From contig NZ_CP041244.1 in assembly GCF_006547145.1 (NCBI RefSeq), positions 1,798,001 through 1,862,000 on the forward strand: a stretch of 64,000 nt of DNA, read 5' to 3'. Below, piece by piece: positions 43,295 through 52,774 of the stretch (its first letter is position 1; each line of letters opens with the position of its first letter). Both the position numbers and the translations under genes were made by a program. Below the pieces are notes generated by a model. It had not been told where the DNA came from. It was given only the letters and a program-made list of their open reading frames with translations, and did not search any database. This DNA is from Actinomadura sp. WMMA1423 (GTDB lineage Bacteria; Actinomycetota; Actinomycetes; Streptosporangiales; Streptosporangiaceae).

Positions 43295-44113
43295 TCACGC
43301 CGCGCCGGCGGCCTTCGACGCGGTGACGGCCACGGTGGCGTAGGGGATCGTGAAGCGGCCGCCGATGGCGTCGATGGCCTCCCCGACGCCTTCCAGCACC
43401 GCCTCCCGCTGGGCGTCCTGGAGCCAGGTGAGCGTGCCGTGGGTGGGCATCTGGTCCAGCCACTCGTCGCGGGTGTAGGTCTGCTCCCAGTCGAACCGCC
43501 ATTGCTCGGGCTCGCCGAAGCCGCCCGCGGCCTCGATCCCCTCGGCGGCCCTGTCGAACATCAGCTGGTAGGTCTCCATGGCCGACCTGTTCGCTACGGC
43601 GTTGAACGGGGAGTCGGGCACGACCCGCCGGTAGACGGCGGCCAGGGCCTCCGTCACCTGGGGCGGGAGCTCGAACACGTGCCAGAACGCCGCCAGCCGC
43701 CCGCCCGGCCGCAGCACCTCCGCCGCCTTGGCCGCTCCGGCCACCGGGTCCACCCAGTGCCAGGCCGTCCCGGCGACCACCGCGTCGAAGTCCCGGCCCG
43801 CCGGGTCCCAGGCCTCGAACGTCGCGACCTCGACCTCCAGCCCGCCGCGCCGCGCGAACTCGGCCATCCGCGCGTCGGGCTCGACGCCGAGCACCGTGCA
43901 GCCGGCGGCCCGGAACTGGCGGGCCTCGATGCCGGTGCCGCAGCCGACGTCGAGGACGTCGGGCCCCGGGCAGGCGGCGGCGATCCGCTCCACGAGGGCG
44001 TCCGGATAGCGGGGCCGGGCGCGGTCGTAGCGGTCGGGATCGGTGCCGAAGGACTCCGCCACCTGGCGGGCGCGGTGCGGCTCGGGGGAAGGGTCGGTCG
44101 CTACAATGGGCAT
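43295..44113 (-). CDS. Class I SAM-dependent methyltransferase
   Basis: A 272-residue methyltransferase with motif I VLDVGCGTGIEARQF (about residue 52), the acidic motif II end VLGVEPD, VVAGTAWHWVDP and the motif III region LRPGGRLAAFWH. This is the type-11/25 small-molecule class; the substrate is unknown. CATAGT lies 6 nt before the ATG, suggesting a leaderless start. Promoter and start are covered by the 35-bp palindrome shared with the divergent TetR gene, so repression by that TetR is expected. Confidence 0.85.
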   Translation of the reverse strand: MPIVATDPSPEPHRARQVAESFGTDPDRYDRARPRYPDALVERIAAACPGPDVLDVGCGTGIEARQFRAAGCTVLGVEPDARMAEFARRGGLEVEVATFEAWDPAGRDFDAVVAGTAWHWVDPVAGAAKAAEVLRPGGRLAAFWHVFELPPQVTEALAAVYRRVVPDSPFNAVANRSAMETYQLMFDRAAEGIEAAGGFGEPEQWRFDWEQTYTRDEWLDQMPTHGTLTWLQDAQREAVLEGVGEAIDAIGGRFTIPYATVAVTASKAAGAA

Positions 44114-44141
44114 GCGCCCACTATGAATGGGCGCATGCCCA
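44107..44141. promoter_or_regulatory. 35-bp palindromic operator between methyltransferase and tetR
   Basis: TGGGCATGCGCCCA (44107-44120) and its exact complement TGGGCGCATGCCCA (44128-44141), 7-bp spacer. Each arm is itself nearly palindromic, so two overlapping dimer sites are possible. It covers the methyltransferase -10 box and start codon. Confidence 0.75.
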
Positions 44142-44161
44142 CTCGTCAAGGAGAATCCGCC

Positions 44162-44749
44162 GTGCCGACAGGGATCGCCATGCGCGACGTGCGCGGGCAG
44201 CTGTTCGACGCCGCCGAGCGCGTCCTGCTGAAGGAGGGGGCGAGCGCGCTGACCAGCCGCGCCGTCACCGCGGAGGCGGGCTGCGCCAAGGGCGTCCTGC
44301 ACCGGCACTTCGCCGACTTCGACGCCTTCCTCGCCGAGTTCGTGCTTGACCGCGTCGACAGGATGGACTCCGAGACCGCCGCCCTGCGCGACGCGGCCGG
44401 CGCCGGCACCGTCGTCGGCAACCTCACCGCCGCGCTCACGGCGGTGTTCGGATCGGTCGCCGTCGCGATCGTGCCCCTCATCACCTTCCGGGACGAGCTG
44501 CGCGCCCGGCTGCGGGAGACCTGGCCGGCGGGCGTCCCGGTGCTGACGGAGGCCGTCGACCTGGTCGCCTCCTACCTCGCGGCCGAGCGCGACCTCGGTC
44601 GCCTCGCGCCCGACGCCGAGGTCGACCTGCTCGCCCCCACCCTCATCGGCACGGCCCACCTGCTGTTCGCCGACCGCGCCGCGGCGCCGCCGGACGAGGA
44701 GGCCGTGCGCAGGGCGGTGACCGGGGTCGTCGCTGCCGCGCTGCGCTGA
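44162..44749 (+). CDS. TetR family transcriptional regulator
   Basis: A 195-residue TetR protein: N-terminal HTH with LFDAAERVLLKEGASALTSR and AEAGCAKGVLHRHFADFDAF, then an all-helical ligand domain. GTG at 44162 is chosen because AAGGAG lies 8 nt upstream; the ATG at 44135 lies inside the operator palindrome. Likely represses the divergent methyltransferase and itself. The ligand is unknown. Confidence 0.88.
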   Translation: MPTGIAMRDVRGQLFDAAERVLLKEGASALTSRAVTAEAGCAKGVLHRHFADFDAFLAEFVLDRVDRMDSETAALRDAAGAGTVVGNLTAALTAVFGSVAVAIVPLITFRDELRARLRETWPAGVPVLTEAVDLVASYLAAERDLGRLAPDAEVDLLAPTLIGTAHLLFADRAAAPPDEEAVRRAVTGVVAAALR

Positions 44750-44825
44750 CCGCCTCCGGAGGCATCTCCCGTGCGGCGAGGACGGGTCCGGGCCGCTCGA
44801 TGATCCGCCGCAGCCGTCCGTTCCG

Positions 44826-45791
44826 TCACGGCCGCTCGACGACCAGCCGTCCGTCGCGGACGGAGACGGGCGTGTCGAAGGCGGCGCAGGCCGCGGTGAA
44901 GCGGTCGGCGATCCAGGCGCGGTCGGCGCCGCCGGCCAGGCGGGTGCGGCAGAAGTCGAGCCGGATCGGCACCGCCTCGATCCGGGAGGGGCCGGCGGCG
45001 TCCAGCGTGACCAGGAACACCAGGCCGAGGTCGTTGCGCAGCAGGGGGTCGACCGCGTAGTCGTCGATGAAGTCGCCCATGTCGTAGAGCACCGGCCGCA
45101 CCACGGCGTGGAAGACGTGCGCGGAACTCCCGGCGACGAGCGTCGCGCCCGCCTCCACCAGGCTCCCCGCCGCGCGCCGTACGTAGGGCAGCGGCGCCGG
45201 GATCATGTTCGGGCCCCAGTGCGGCATGACCAGCACGGCGTCGTGCGCGCCGCGGAGCCGCCGGACCTCCTCCAGCAGGTGGCCGGGGACGCCGCCTTCC
45301 AGGTCCGCGTGGGCCACGCCCGGACGGTCCTCCGCCGCGGCGAAATCGGCCGGATGGTCGGTGACGCCGAGGACCGCGACCCGCGCTCCCCCGGCCTCCA
45401 CGACGGCGGGCTCCCGCGCCCGCCCGAGGTCCTCTCCCGCGCCGACCGTCCGGATTCCCGCCCGGCGGAGGACGTCGAGCGTGTCCGCCAGGGCGTCCGG
45501 CCCGTAGTCGAGGGCGTGGTTGTTGGCGAGCGTCACGCAGTCGACGCCGAGGTCGGCGAGGGCGTCGACCGCGGCCGGCGGTGCACGGAAGTGGAAGGGC
45601 TTGCCCGCCGGGTCCCACCGCCGCCCTCGGTCGGACACGCAGCATTCCAGGTTCACCAGGGCGAGGTCGGCCTCGCCGAAGACCTCGCGCACCCCCTCGG
45701 AGAACAGGCCGTGCGGGCCGTACGCGGCGATCTCCTCCGCCACGCCCCGTCCCAGCATCGTGTCCCCGGCGAGCGCGATCGTGATGGGCAT
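44826..45791 (-). CDS. CapA-like metallophosphatase-family protein
   Basis: A 321-residue protein of the PGA_cap/CapA family: ALAGDTMLGRGVAEEI with the metal-binding Asp, LVNLECCVSD, CVTLANNHALDYG with the Asn-His motif, and late VMPHWGPNMIPAP and AHVFHAVV His residues. CapA-type proteins are linked to poly-glutamate capsule or related polymers, but single-gene actinobacterial copies have no proven role. No signal peptide is seen. ATG at 45791 follows AAGGGG. It is downstream of the SGNH gene, beyond a terminator. Confidence 0.8.
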   Translation of the reverse strand: MPITIALAGDTMLGRGVAEEIAAYGPHGLFSEGVREVFGEADLALVNLECCVSDRGRRWDPAGKPFHFRAPPAAVDALADLGVDCVTLANNHALDYGPDALADTLDVLRRAGIRTVGAGEDLGRAREPAVVEAGGARVAVLGVTDHPADFAAAEDRPGVAHADLEGGVPGHLLEEVRRLRGAHDAVLVMPHWGPNMIPAPLPYVRRAAGSLVEAGATLVAGSSAHVFHAVVRPVLYDMGDFIDDYAVDPLLRNDLGLVFLVTLDAAGPSRIEAVPIRLDFCRTRLAGGADRAWIADRFTAACAAFDTPVSVRDGRLVVERP

Positions 45792-45853
45792 CGCAGAACC
45801 CCTTGGACAGTCGTGCCCGTTCGGGACGGTCCTCACCGGCCGAGGGGGAATCC

Positions 45854-45879
45854 GGGCGGCGGGGAGGCCCCCGCCGCCC
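45854..45879 (-). terminator. Terminator hairpin after the SGNH gene
   Basis: GGGCGGCGGGG (45854-45864) pairs perfectly with CCCCGCCGCCC (45869-45879) over a 4-nt loop, 7 bp beyond the stop on the minus strand. Confidence 0.75.
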
Positions 45880-45886
45880 TCGGCGA

Positions 45887-46921
45887 TCAGGACAGGGGGC
45901 GTCCCGGCCCCTTCTTGATCTGGTCGACGAAGAGCCGGGCGAGCGCCTGCTGCCCTGCGACCGTCGGGTGGTAGCTGCGCGGCTCGGCCTCCAGCGCCGC
46001 AAGGTTCACCGTCAGGCCGTTCATGTAGGCGTCACGGCTGCCTACCTCGTGCCCGGCGAACGCGCCGTAGGCGTCCACGAACTCGACGCTTCCGGGCCGG
46101 TGCCCGGCCACCTTGCGCGCGTCGGCCTCCGCCACCGACTGCCTGATCACCCCGCCCAGCTCGTAGGCCCGCCCGTTCAGCCAGCGCTGGTCCGCGACCG
46201 TGATGTTGTCCCCGTCCACGCCGCTGACCTCCGAGAACGCCTTCGGGTAGGACATCACGACCACCCGCGCGTACGGCGCCCGCTGGGTGATCTTGGACAG
46301 CAGGGCGGGCAGGCTCTGCCGGAGCTCGGCCATGCGGCGGGCGATCTCCTCGCCCTGCCCGGTGCAGCCCCTCCCCCACGGGAGCTTGATGACGCAGCCG
46401 GCGAGCACCCGTGAGAACCCGACGTCGTTGCCGCCGATGCTGATGGTGACCAGGCTGGTGTCACGCCCGATGCGGCCGATCTGTGGTGGTTCGCCGCCCC
46501 GGCCGTCCAGGACGTCGTCGGTGGTGGCGCCGGAGCACGCCCAGAACGCGGTGCCCTTCGCGAAGCGGAAGGCCTGCGAGACCTCGTGGTAGTACGCCTT
46601 GGACGTCCGGTGGCACCGGTCCAGGGGGTTCTGGTCGGCCACGGTCGCCTCCGCCCCGACTCCCGAGGAGTACGAGTCCCCCAGCGCCACGTAGGCCCCG
46701 CGCGTCGCCACCTCAAGGGGGGTGGGCGTGCGGGTGGCCGCGACCGGGTCCGCCTTGCCCTCGGGGCCCGGAGCGCGGCACCCCTTGCCGAAGGCCTCGC
46801 ACCGCGCCGCCGGCATCACCACCAGCGGGACCACCGCCAGCGCCAGCAGCAGCGCCAGGAGCGCGAGCGCGGCGCCCCGCTCGCCGAGGCGGCCCCGCAC
46901 CCATGCGACCGGGCTGATCAT
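45887..46921 (-). CDS. Secreted or membrane-anchored SGNH-family esterase/lipase
   Basis: A 344-residue protein with an N-terminal membrane segment (residues 16-38, signal or anchor), then an SGNH hydrolase domain: block I YVALGDSYSSGVGAE with nucleophile Ser83, block III ISIGGNDVGFS with Gly/Asn, and block V with His in RSYHPTVAGQ. Six or more cysteines (CEAFGKGC, RCHRTS, WACSG, GCVI, GCTGQG) suggest extracellular disulfides, as in Streptomyces lipases of this type. ATG at 46921 follows GAAGGAGAG. Confidence 0.88.
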   Translation of the reverse strand: MISPVAWVRGRLGERGAALALLALLLALAVVPLVVMPAARCEAFGKGCRAPGPEGKADPVAATRTPTPLEVATRGAYVALGDSYSSGVGAEATVADQNPLDRCHRTSKAYYHEVSQAFRFAKGTAFWACSGATTDDVLDGRGGEPPQIGRIGRDTSLVTISIGGNDVGFSRVLAGCVIKLPWGRGCTGQGEEIARRMAELRQSLPALLSKITQRAPYARVVVMSYPKAFSEVSGVDGDNITVADQRWLNGRAYELGGVIRQSVAEADARKVAGHRPGSVEFVDAYGAFAGHEVGSRDAYMNGLTVNLAALEAEPRSYHPTVAGQQALARLFVDQIKKGPGRPLS

Positions 46922-47021
46922 CGCTCTCCTTCTGTCCCCGAACCCGGCGTCCATGGCGCGGACGCCCAAGGGCCAGACGTCCGGGGGCCGTCCCGGGTTC
47001 CGGCCTTTACATTGTAGATCT

Positions 47022-47537
47022 TTAACGGGTGCCGGATCGCGGCCCCAGCGGCGCCCACATGACGAGGCGCGGCCCCAGCTCGTGCAGCCCTTCCCTGATC
47101 TCGGCGTCCCAGTAGGACCTGATCCCCGGACCCCAGCGCTCCTCGGGCAGCTCCGCGAACCCGTGCCGGGCGTACCAGGGCCCGTTCCACGGGACGTCCC
47201 GGAAGGTCAGGAGGCTGACCCCGGGCGAGCCCGCCGCGGCCGCCCTCGCCTTGACCTCCTCCAGCAGCAGGACGCCGATCCCCCGCCCCACCAGGTCGCC
47301 GCGCACCGAGATCTGCTCCAGGTGCGCGGCCCCGTCGACCTCCTCTACGGCCGCGAAACCGACCGGCGGGTCACCGGCCACCACGATCTCGGCCCCCTTG
47401 CCGGCCACCTGCTCGATCACCGTGGGACCGGGCGGGAAGACGATCCCGATCTCGGCGAACATCGCGTCGCCCGAGTTCTCGATCTCCGCCAGCCCCGGCA
47501 GGTCCCCGTCCCGCGCCGTCCGGACCTCATGCACCAT
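47022..47537 (-). CDS. GNAT family N-acetyltransferase
   Basis: A 171-residue GNAT: VRTARDGDLPGLAEIEN, acetyl-CoA loop ISVRGDLVGRGIGVLLLEEV and C-terminal PWYARHGFAELPEERWGPGI. The substrate is unknown. TACGAT lies 6 nt before the ATG at 47537, indicating a leaderless start. Confidence 0.82.
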   Translation of the reverse strand: MVHEVRTARDGDLPGLAEIENSGDAMFAEIGIVFPPGPTVIEQVAGKGAEIVVAGDPPVGFAAVEEVDGAAHLEQISVRGDLVGRGIGVLLLEEVKARAAAAGSPGVSLLTFRDVPWNGPWYARHGFAELPEERWGPGIRSYWDAEIREGLHELGPRLVMWAPLGPRSGTR

Positions 47538-47591
47538 GCCGCGATCGTAGGCACCTCCCCTACGCCCGGTCGCGCGGTTTTCCGCCGCCGC

Positions 47592-48352
47592 TCAGCCGTA
47601 GAAGCGCATGTGCCAGTCCATCGGAGGCTCGCCGTAGGAGTCGGCGGGCGGGCTCGGCCCGAACTCCACCGCGCCGCCCTCGGCGAGCGCGGCGATCGTC
47701 CCGGCGGCCTCGACGCCCGCGCGCCAGTGCTCGGGGACGGCCCGGGAGCCGTACCGGGCGCCGAGCAGGTTCCCGCAGATCGCGCCGGTGGAGTCGCTGT
47801 CACCGGAGTGGTTGACGGCGAGCAGCAGCCCGCGCGGGACGATCTCCAGCGGGTACCCGCCCGCGGCCTCGGCCGTCAGCGCGGCGCGCACGGCGATGGC
47901 GAGGGCCTCCGGGCCGGTGAAGCCGCGGCCGAGGCTCTCCAGCCGCTCGGGCGCCTCGGACGCCGGGCCGCCGCGCGGCGGCTCCAGCGCCTTCTCCAAC
48001 GCTACGGCCGTCTCCTCGTGGCCGGGGTGCTCGCGCAGTTCCGCCATGGCGCGCCCCAGGGCGTCAACGAGGGTGGCACCGTGCACGAGGGCCGACACCG
48101 CGACGGCGAGGGCGCCCGCGGGCAGGTGGCCGGACGGGTGGCCGTGGGTGAGGGCCGCGACGCCCTGCCCCCGGCTGAAGACGGCACCCGGGGCGGGGTG
48201 CCCGAAGCCCCCCGGCGCGGCCCGGACCGTGCCGGCGCAGCCCTTGGAGTCGTTGACGGGCCCTCCACGGGCCGGCCGAGCGCCTCACCGACCGCCCCGC
48301 CGAACAGGCACCCCAGCATCCGGTCCCCCGCCGCGCCCGCCATGTCAGCCAC
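47592..48352 (-). pseudogene. ADP-ribosylglycohydrolase pseudogene with internal deletion and frameshift
   Basis: The N-terminal part (48352 to about 48265) reads DRMLGCLFGGAVGEALGRPV, the normal start of the ADP-ribosylglycohydrolase (DraG/ARH) fold. At about 48265 the similarity jumps to VNDSKGCAGTVRAAP in another frame and continues through AALTHGHPSGHLPAGALA and VNHSGDSDSTGAICGNLLGA to the stop at 47592. In intact members roughly 100 residues, including the Mg-binding ITDDTQ motif, lie between these parts. The gene has therefore lost its middle and is out of frame. TAGCGT 7 nt before the GTG at 48352 suggests its promoter is still intact. Intact members remove ADP-ribose from proteins or small molecules. 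Confidence 0.8.
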
Positions 48353-48460
48353 GCCCGACACGCTACCGACCCGCCCCGACGCCCCCGAACCGCCTGCGCC
48401 GCACCGGAGGAGGGGCGTAAATGGGCTGCGTCCGGCGTGCGGGCGCGGGCATGCTGAGGC

Positions 48461-49297
48461 ATGGCGTGGAAGCTGACCGACGATGTCCATGAGTTCCTCG
48501 CGCGGGCGGGAGGGCTCCTGCGCGCCGATCCCGTCGCCAACACCGTCCCGCTGACCGTGGCCGAGGCCATCCGGAGGCAGGGAGCCGCCCTCTACCGGAC
48601 CGCGCTGTTCGGCTGGTGGGCGGAGGGCGGTGACGTCGCGGGCGCCTTCATGTGGACGGGGGCGTATCCGGTCCTGATCAGCGAGATGCCGGAGCCCGCC
48701 GCGCCGGCGCTGGCCGCCGAGCTGGCCGGGCGGGGCGCCGCGGTCCCCGGCGTCAACGGGAGCCCGGACCTCGCCGAGGGGTTCGCGGAGGCGTGGACCC
48801 GCCGTACCGGGACCCGGGCCCGGGTGGAGCTGCGCCAGCGGCTGCACCGGCTGGCGGGGCTCGTCATGCCGGACCCGCCGCCGGAGGGCGCCGCGCGTGT
48901 CGCGGACGGCGGCGATCTCGACCTCGTGCGCGACTGGTTCGCGGCGTTCCACCGGGACGCCGGCGGCCACGGCGACCCCGACCCGGCGGTGATCGACGGG
49001 CGGCTCGCGGAGGGCGGCGTCACGCTGTGGGAGGCGGGCGGACGCCCGGTGGCGATGGCGGGCCGGACCCCGGCGGTGGCCGGGGCGGCGCGGGTGGCGC
49101 CCGTCTACACCCCGGCCGAGCACCGCCGCCGCGGCTACGGGGCGGCGGTGACCGCCGCGGTGACCCGGGCCGCCCGGGACGCGGGCGCCGGCGAGGTCGT
49201 GCTGTTCACCGACCTCGCCAACCCGACCAGCAACGGCGTCTACCGGCGGCTCGGCTACCGCCCGGTCGAGGACCGGGTCGTGCTCGCCTTCGGGTGA
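48461..49297 (+). CDS. GNAT family N-acetyltransferase (two-domain)
   Basis: A 278-residue protein whose C-terminal half is a GNAT domain: RVAPVYTPAEHRRRGYGAAVTAAVT (acetyl-CoA loop), VVLFTDLANPTSNGVYRRLGY. The N-terminal half (residues 1-130) looks like a degenerate second GNAT fold (FLARAGGLLRADPVANTVPL), a layout common among actinobacterial GNATs. The substrate is unknown. CATGCT lies 5 nt upstream of the ATG and no ribosome-binding site is seen. Confidence 0.82.
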   Translation: MAWKLTDDVHEFLARAGGLLRADPVANTVPLTVAEAIRRQGAALYRTALFGWWAEGGDVAGAFMWTGAYPVLISEMPEPAAPALAAELAGRGAAVPGVNGSPDLAEGFAEAWTRRTGTRARVELRQRLHRLAGLVMPDPPPEGAARVADGGDLDLVRDWFAAFHRDAGGHGDPDPAVIDGRLAEGGVTLWEAGGRPVAMAGRTPAVAGAARVAPVYTPAEHRRRGYGAAVTAAVTRAARDAGAGEVVLFTDLANPTSNGVYRRLGYRPVEDRVVLAFG

Positions 49298-49310
49298 GGG
49301 CCGCGGGGCG

Positions 49311-51428
49311 TCAGCTGACGCCCGCCTCCTTCATGTCGCGCAGCTCGCGCTTGAGCTCCTTGATCTCGTCGCGGAGCCGGGCGGCGAGCTCGAACTGCAG
49401 GTCGGTCGCGGCCTGGTGCATCTGCTCGGTCATCTGCTCGATGAGGCCCTCCAGCTCCTCGCGCGGGCGCTCGCCGACCAGGTCGGCGGCGTGCCGGCCG
49501 ACCTCCCTGGTGCGGGACGCGAGGCCGGGCACGGGCGCCTTGCCGCGGCTCTGCTGGCGCCCGGCGCCGCCGATGAGGGTCTCGGTGTCGGCGTCCTCGC
49601 GGGCGAGGGAGTCGAGGATGTCGGCGATGCGCTTGCGCAGCGCCCGCGGCTCGATGCCGTGCTCCTCGTTGTAGGCCCGCTGCTTGTCGCGGCGCCGGTT
49701 CGTCTCGTCGATCGCCCGCTCCATGGACGGGGTGACGGTGTCGGCGTACATGTGGACCTGCCCCGACACGTTGCGGGCGGCGCGGCCGATCGTCTGGATG
49801 AGCGACGTCTCGGAGCGCAGGAAGCCCTCCTTGTCGGCGTCCAGGATCGCCACGAGGGAGACCTCGGGCAGGTCGAGGCCCTCGCGGAGCAGGTTGATGC
49901 CGACCAGGACGTCGAACTCGCCGGCGCGCAGCTCGCGCAGCAGCTCGATGCGGCGCAGGGTGTCGACCTCGCTGTGCAGGTAGCGGACCTGGATGCCGAG
50001 TTCGAGCAGGTAGTCGGTGAGGTCCTCGGACATCTTCTTGGTGAGGGTGGTGACGAGGACGCGCTCGTCGCGCTCGGTGCGCTCGCGGATCTCGTGGATG
50101 AGGTCGTCGATCTGCCCCTTGGTCGGCTTGACGACGATCTCCGGGTCGATCAGGCCGGTGGGGCGGATGACCTGCTCGACGACGTCGCCCTTGACGCGGT
50201 TCATCTCGTAGGGCCCGGGCGTCGCCGACAGGTAGACGGTCTGGCCGATCCGGTCGAGGAACTCCTCCCACTTCAGGGGACGGTTGTCCATGGCGGACGG
50301 GAGCCGGAACCCGTGCTCGACCAGCATCCGCTTGCGGGACGCGTCGCCCTCGTACATGGCGCCGATCTGCGGGACCGTCTGGTGGGACTCGTCGACGACG
50401 AGGAGGAAGTCCTCCGGGAAGTAGTCGAGGAGGGTGTTGGGGGCGGTGCCGGGGCCGCGGCCGTCGATGTGCCGGGAGTAGTTCTCGATGCCCGAGCAGG
50501 TGCCGACCTGCCGCATCATCTCGATGTCGTAGGTGGTGCGCATGCGCAGCCGCTGCGCCTCCAGCATCTTGCCCTGCCGCTCCATCACGGCGAGGGTCTC
50601 CTCCAACTCGGCCTCGATCTGGCCGATGGCCCGCTCCATGCGCTCGGGGCCGGCGACGTAGTGCGAGGCGGGGAAGACGTAGAGCTCCTCGTCCTCGGTG
50701 ATCAGCTCGCCGGTGAGCGGGTGCAGGGTGGCGAGCTTCTCGATCTCGTCGCCGAACATCTCGATCCGGACGGCGAGCTCCTCGTACTGCGGGATGATCT
50801 CGACGGTGTCGCCGCGGACGCGGAACGTGCCGCGGGTGAAGGCGAGGTCGTTGCGGGTGTACTGCATGCCGACGAGCTGCCGGAGCAGGTCGTCGCGGTC
50901 GATCTCCTGCCCGACCTTCAGCCGGACCATCCGGTCGACGTACTCCTGCGGGGTGCCGAGGCCGTAGATGCACGACACCGACGCGACGACGACGGTGTCG
51001 CGGCGGGTCAGCAGCGAGTTGGTCGCCGAGTGCCGCAGCCGGTCGACCTCGTCGTTGATCGAGGAGTCCTTCTCGATGTAGGTGTCGGTCTGCGGGATGT
51101 ACGCCTCGGGCTGGTAGTAGTCGTAGTACGACACGAAGTACTCGACGGCGTTGTTCGGCAGCATCTCGCGCAGCTCGTTGGCGAACTGGGCGGCGAGGGT
51201 CTTGTTCGGCTGCATGACCAGGACCGGCCGCTGCAGCTTCTCGACCAGCCAGGCGATCGTGGCGGTCTTGCCGGTACCGGTCGCGCCGAGCAGCACCGCG
51301 TCCTTCTCGCCGCGCTCCACGCGGGCGGCGAGGTCGGCGATCGCCGTGGGCTGGTCGCCCGACGGCGTCATCTCGGTGACGACCTCGAACGGCGCCACGC
51401 GGCGCCGCAGGTCCGTGACTGGGCGCAT
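49311..51428 (-). CDS. uvrB: Excinuclease ABC subunit UvrB
   Basis: The damage-verifying helicase of nucleotide excision repair, working with UvrA and UvrC. The 705-residue product has P-loop [10 protein letters not shown] (48-57), the beta-hairpin region [20 protein letters not shown], helicase motif [10 protein letters not shown], motif [11 protein letters not shown], and the C-terminal UVR domain (about 660-700, [19 protein letters not shown]) that binds UvrC. ATG at 51428 follows GGGGAG and gives the standard N-terminus. A candidate DNA-damage promoter lies just upstream. Confidence 0.97.
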   Translation of the reverse strand: MRPVTDLRRRVAPFEVVTEMTPSGDQPTAIADLAARVERGEKDAVLLGATGTGKTATIAWLVEKLQRPVLVMQPNKTLAAQFANELREMLPNNAVEYFVSYYDYYQPEAYIPQTDTYIEKDSSINDEVDRLRHSATNSLLTRRDTVVVASVSCIYGLGTPQEYVDRMVRLKVGQEIDRDDLLRQLVGMQYTRNDLAFTRGTFRVRGDTVEIIPQYEELAVRIEMFGDEIEKLATLHPLTGELITEDEELYVFPASHYVAGPERMERAIGQIEAELEETLAVMERQGKMLEAQRLRMRTTYDIEMMRQVGTCSGIENYSRHIDGRGPGTAPNTLLDYFPEDFLLVVDESHQTVPQIGAMYEGDASRKRMLVEHGFRLPSAMDNRPLKWEEFLDRIGQTVYLSATPGPYEMNRVKGDVVEQVIRPTGLIDPEIVVKPTKGQIDDLIHEIRERTERDERVLVTTLTKKMSEDLTDYLLELGIQVRYLHSEVDTLRRIELLRELRAGEFDVLVGINLLREGLDLPEVSLVAILDADKEGFLRSETSLIQTIGRAARNVSGQVHMYADTVTPSMERAIDETNRRRDKQRAYNEEHGIEPRALRKRIADILDSLAREDADTETLIGGAGRQQSRGKAPVPGLASRTREVGRHAADLVGERPREELEGLIEQMTEQMHQAATDLQFELAARLRDEIKELKRELRDMKEAGVS

Positions 51429-51466
51429 CGACACTCCCCTGGATCCGGCGTTCTCCCTGTGTACCA

Positions 51467-51489
51467 ACTGTATGCAGGGGGTCCGACAT
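51467..51489 (-). promoter_or_regulatory. Candidate RecA-independent DNA-damage promoter of uvrB
   Basis: On the minus strand ATGTCGGAC, then 8 bases, then TACAGT. This fits the RecA-NDp pattern (TTGTCRGTG-N8-TAnnnT) used by PafBC-type control of DNA repair genes in actinobacteria, with a transcript start about 30 nt before the ATG. No LexA box of the GAAC-N4-GTTC type is present. Confidence 0.5.
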
Positions 51490-51524
51490 TCCGCGGCCGA
51501 GCGGCCCGGCGGGCGCCCCGGGGG

Positions 51525-52676
51525 TCAGGAGGCGGGCAGCGGGAGCCTCGCCCGGACGGCGTAGCCGCCGCCGCGGGGCCCGGCGTCGAAGCTGCCGCCG
51601 AGGGCGGTGACGCGCTCGCGCAGCCCGAGCAGGCCGTTCCCCCCGGAGGGCAGCCGGTGCTCGGGCCGCGCGGTGGGCGGGTCGTTGGTGATCTCCACTT
51701 CGACCGCCTCGGGGAGGAGGCCGAGCTCCACGCGGGTCTCGGCGGCCCCGGCGTGCTTGTGGACGTTGGTGAGGGCCTCCTGGACGAGCCGGTACACCGT
51801 CCGCCCGACGGCGGGGGGCATGGGCCGCTCCTCCCCGCGGACCTTCAGGTCGACGCGCAGGCCCGCGGCGCCCGACTGGCCGACCAGCTCGCGGAGGTGC
51901 GCGAGCGTCACCGCCTGCTGCGGGAGGGCCTCCTCCCCCTGCCTGAGCACGCCGACGACGTGGCGGAGCTCCTCCAGCGCCTGCCGCCCCATGTCGCCGA
52001 TGACGGAGGCGGTCTCGGCGGCCCGCTCGGGGTCGCGGACGGCGATCGCCTTCAGCGCGCCCGCGTGCACGACCATCACGCTGATGCGGTTGGCGACCAC
52101 GTCGTGCATCTCCCGGGCGATGCGGGTGCGCTCCTCGCCCCGCGCGCGCTCCGCGAGCAGGTGCTGCTCGCGTTCGAGCCGCGCGGCGCGTTCCTGGAGG
52201 GAGGCGAGGAGCTGCTTGCGCGCGCCCATGTAGAGGCCGAGCAGCACGGGGACCCCGACGAACGCGATCCCGAAGATCGACTGCGCGAGGAAGGACTCCG
52301 TCGCCGCAGTCGGGCCGGGGAAGACCAGGCCGGCGACGTAGCCGGCGAGCGCGACGCCCACCACCGTCCTGCGGGAGGCGGTGTAGGCGGCGAGCGAGTA
52401 CAGGATCACGAGGGTGGCGAACGCCCCGGCGCCGGTGATCGTGGCGAACACCATCGCGAACACGCACAGCCCCACCGGATGGGAGCGCCGCACGATCAGG
52501 GTCAGCCCGAGGATGACGCTGCAGACGGCCACGGCGGCGGGCGGGAGCCAGAACTTCTGCTCCGCGAACCACAGGAACACGCCGTCGCCCACGGCCAGCG
52601 TCACGGCGATCGCGATGTCGAAGGCACGGGAACGCCGGGTGGGCCATGCCCCCGACCACCAGCCCCGCACGCGCAT
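51525..52676 (-). CDS. Sensor histidine kinase, NarL-partner (HisKA_3) type
   Basis: A 383-residue membrane kinase with about five or six N-terminal helices (residues 18-150), a short coiled linker, the HisKA_3 phospho-acceptor His191 in RTIAREMHDVVANR-like ARGEERTRIAREMHDVVA, and a HATPase domain (N box QEALTNVHKHA, G box GNGLLGLRERV). It is orphan: no response regulator gene is adjacent. The promoter is clear, TAGGCT 7 nt before the ATG, so the mRNA is probably leaderless. The signal is unknown. Confidence 0.9.
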   Translation of the reverse strand: MRVRGWWSGAWPTRRSRAFDIAIAVTLAVGDGVFLWFAEQKFWLPPAAVAVCSVILGLTLIVRRSHPVGLCVFAMVFATITGAGAFATLVILYSLAAYTASRRTVVGVALAGYVAGLVFPGPTAATESFLAQSIFGIAFVGVPVLLGLYMGARKQLLASLQERAARLEREQHLLAERARGEERTRIAREMHDVVANRISVMVVHAGALKAIAVRDPERAAETASVIGDMGRQALEELRHVVGVLRQGEEALPQQAVTLAHLRELVGQSGAAGLRVDLKVRGEERPMPPAVGRTVYRLVQEALTNVHKHAGAAETRVELGLLPEAVEVEITNDPPTARPEHRLPSGGNGLLGLRERVTALGGSFDAGPRGGGYAVRARLPLPAS

Positions 52677-52774
52677 GGCGACGAGCCTATAGCGATCGGA
52701 AGGGCACCTGGTCGCACAGGTGAGCGAACCCCTTACCTGCGGGGCTTTTCCAGCGGTCGGAGGCTGTGGTTACG

